The notes under the pieces: model-generated | Seen by the model: only the letters and a program-made list of their open reading frames with translations | What the model was told of the DNA's origin: nothing | Databases searched by the model: none | Position numbers and translations under genes: made by a program | In this document: piece after piece, positions 63,101-64,000 of the stretch | Position numbering within the stretch: position 1 is the stretch's first letter | Layout: every line of letters begins with the position of its first letter | Source of the DNA: Coriaria nepalensis | Lineage: Eukaryota > Streptophyta > Magnoliopsida > Cucurbitales > Coriariaceae | Assembly (NCBI GenBank): GCA_027186245.1 | Contig: CP114482.1 | Coordinates: 28,477,209-28,541,208, forward strand | Length of the DNA: 64,000 bases | Direction: 5' to 3'

Positions 63101-64000
63101 TTCAAACACGACTTTTGTGCAAAACAAGGAATTGATCTATTGAAGGCAATTATGCGTTTGTTTAGCCTTAAAATCATGTCATTGAGTCTTCTCTAGTCAT
63201 TAAATTAATTAATACTAATTCGAAAGAATTTTATTTTTTCGCACTTCAAACACGACTTTCGTTCAGAACTTCCAATTCAACCATTGAGGACACTTATGCA
63301 TTCTTTTAGCCTTAAAATCATGTCATTGAGTCTCTTATAGTCATCAAATCATTTGAAAGCAATTTGAATGAATTCTATTTTTGCTCTTTAAACGAGACTT
63401 TTGCGCATAACTTGCAATAGATATATTCAAGCAAACTATCCATTGTTTAGCCTTGAAATCACGTCATTGAGTCTCTTCTAGAAATTAAATCATTTCAAAG
63501 CAATTCTAACGAAATCTATTTTCGTACTTAAACCACGACTTTCGTGCATAATTTGCATTAGATATTTTGATGGCAACTATGCGTTTGTATAGCCTTAAAA
63601 TCATGTCATTGAGTCACTTTTAGTCAATAAATCATTCGAAATCAATTCAAACGATTTCTATTTTCGCATTTCAAACAGGACTTTTGTGCAAAACATGCAA
63701 TTGATCTATTGAAGGCAATTATGCGTTTGTTTAGCCTTAAAATCATGTCATTGAGTATTTTCTAGTCATTAAATTAATTAAAAGTAATTCGAAAGAATTC
63801 TATTTTTTGGCACTTCAAACACGACTTTCGTTCAGAACTTCCAATTCAACCATTGAGGAGAACTATGCATTCTTTTAGCCTTAAAGTCATGTCATTGAGT
63901 CTCTTCTAGTCATCAAATCATTTGAAAGCAATTTGAATGAATTTTATTTTTGCTCTTTAAACGAGACTTTTGTGCATAACTTGCAATAGATATATTCAAG
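57141..64000 (-). repeat. Distal right-arm HORs with eight- and nine-HOR partners
   Basis: Twelve HORs in exact register (a cores at 57,333, 57,902 and so on to 63,592). 57.2-58.2 kb matches 61.8-62.7 kb at an offset of 4,552 (8 x 569; gcgattgatatattcatg at 57,724 and 62,276). 58.5-59.0 kb matches 63.6-64.0 kb at 5,121 (9 x 569; gagtattttctag at 58,632 and 63,753). The extra HOR between is the one with tctcttatagtc at 62,761 and 63,319. 60.28 kb also matches 63.13 kb (gtgcaaaacaaggaattg) at 2,845. No gene is visible. Confidence 0.82.
60747..61884 (-). repeat. Identical adjacent HOR pair (H unit)
   Basis: Units 60,747-61,315 and 61,316-61,884 appear identical. Both have tcatcttttggcac-like c monomers with ttcattcagaac, atgcatccttttagcc (61,021 and 61,590), gtttccccttgaaatc and aaattatttcaaag. 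A third copy lies at 59,040-59,608 (tgcatcc at 59,314). Offsets are 1,707 and 569 bp. This is a recent one-HOR duplication. Confidence 0.82.

Larger units (their letters stand above)
30276..64000 (-). repeat. Right-arm satellite array, 569-bp HOR, - orientation
   Basis: Same four-monomer HOR as the left arm but on the - strand: on the + strand every core reads as the reverse complement (ccttaaaatcatgtcattga). Cores of type a lie at 30,295, 30,864, 31,433 and then every 569 bp to 50,210 (35 units with no net indel), and again every 569 bp after each of three 288-bp insertions up to 63,592. Read 5' to 3' on the - strand the order is again a, b, c, d. The monomers differ consistently from the left arm; for example, right-arm a has tttctagaagag where left-arm a has attactaaaagag, and right-arm a has gccatcaaaatatc where left-arm a has gccttcaaaagatcc. 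No gene or insertion is visible. The array runs off the window end inside a b monomer. Confidence 0.97.

Noticed and set aside
1..64000. CRISPR array, suggested by a short conserved 23-24-bp repeat at regular spacing
   Set aside because: The sequences between cores are themselves homologous repeats of about 118-120 bp rather than unique spacers, and no cas genes are present.
1..64000. Transposable element with long terminal repeats, suggested by large direct duplications such as 5,121 and 3,414 bp
   Set aside because: The duplicated blocks contain only satellite HORs, with no target-site duplications, primer binding site or coding domains; lengths are exact multiples of 569 bp.

Overview
The whole 64 kb window is one kind of DNA: a gene-free, AT-rich tandem satellite array. 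I see no protein-coding gene, tRNA, rRNA, transposon insertion or unique sequence anywhere. The basic monomer is 141-144 bp. Four diverged monomers, which I call a (142 bp), b (141 bp), c (144 bp) and d (142 bp), alternate in fixed order and form a higher-order repeat (HOR) of exactly 569 bp. This organisation, together with the absence of genes over 64 kb, indicates a eukaryotic chromosome, most likely centromeric or pericentromeric heterochromatin. I do not recognise the satellite family and cannot name the organism; plant and invertebrate origins are both possible.

Layout. From 1 to about 30,275 the array runs on the + strand. From about 30,276 to 64,000 it runs on the - strand. The two arms meet head to head at a single junction with 4 bp of apparent microhomology (GATG, 30,272-30,275) and a perfect 24-bp inverted repeat either side of a 29-nt loop. 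The arms carry related but clearly different variants of all four monomers, so this is not a simple recent inversion of a uniform array. A patch of right-arm-like sequence (about 29,519-29,790) lies inside the left arm close to the junction.

Left arm: a nine-HOR tandem duplication of 5,121 bp (262-5,382 and 5,383-10,503); a variable stretch with locally duplicated HORs (10,536-14,160); a diverged relative of the nine-HOR block (14,161-16,560); an eight-HOR duplication of 4,552 bp (about 17,580-22,132 and 22,133-26,150); then mixed HORs up to the junction. Right arm: two transitional HORs; a second-level periodicity of six HORs (3,414 bp, unit order E-A-B-C-D-A) in four tandem copies plus a partial fifth (31,433-46,226), one copy being a HOR short through an internal fusion; then a more mosaic zone (46,227-64,000) with three places where monomer c's neighbour is amplified to three copies (two extra 144-bp monomers each), a 1,995-bp tandem duplication containing two of these, and repeated single HORs near the end.

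The array behaves as a record of unequal exchange in whole-HOR steps. The 569-bp register is kept almost perfectly: in the left arm I found only one +1 and one -1 shift over 51 HORs, and in the right arm the only departures are the three 288-bp monomer insertions. A 23-24-bp core in every monomer (containing ctcaatgacatgatttt) is the most conserved element and is the best candidate for a functional or protein-binding site. The few 63- and 81-codon open frames are by-products of the repeat.
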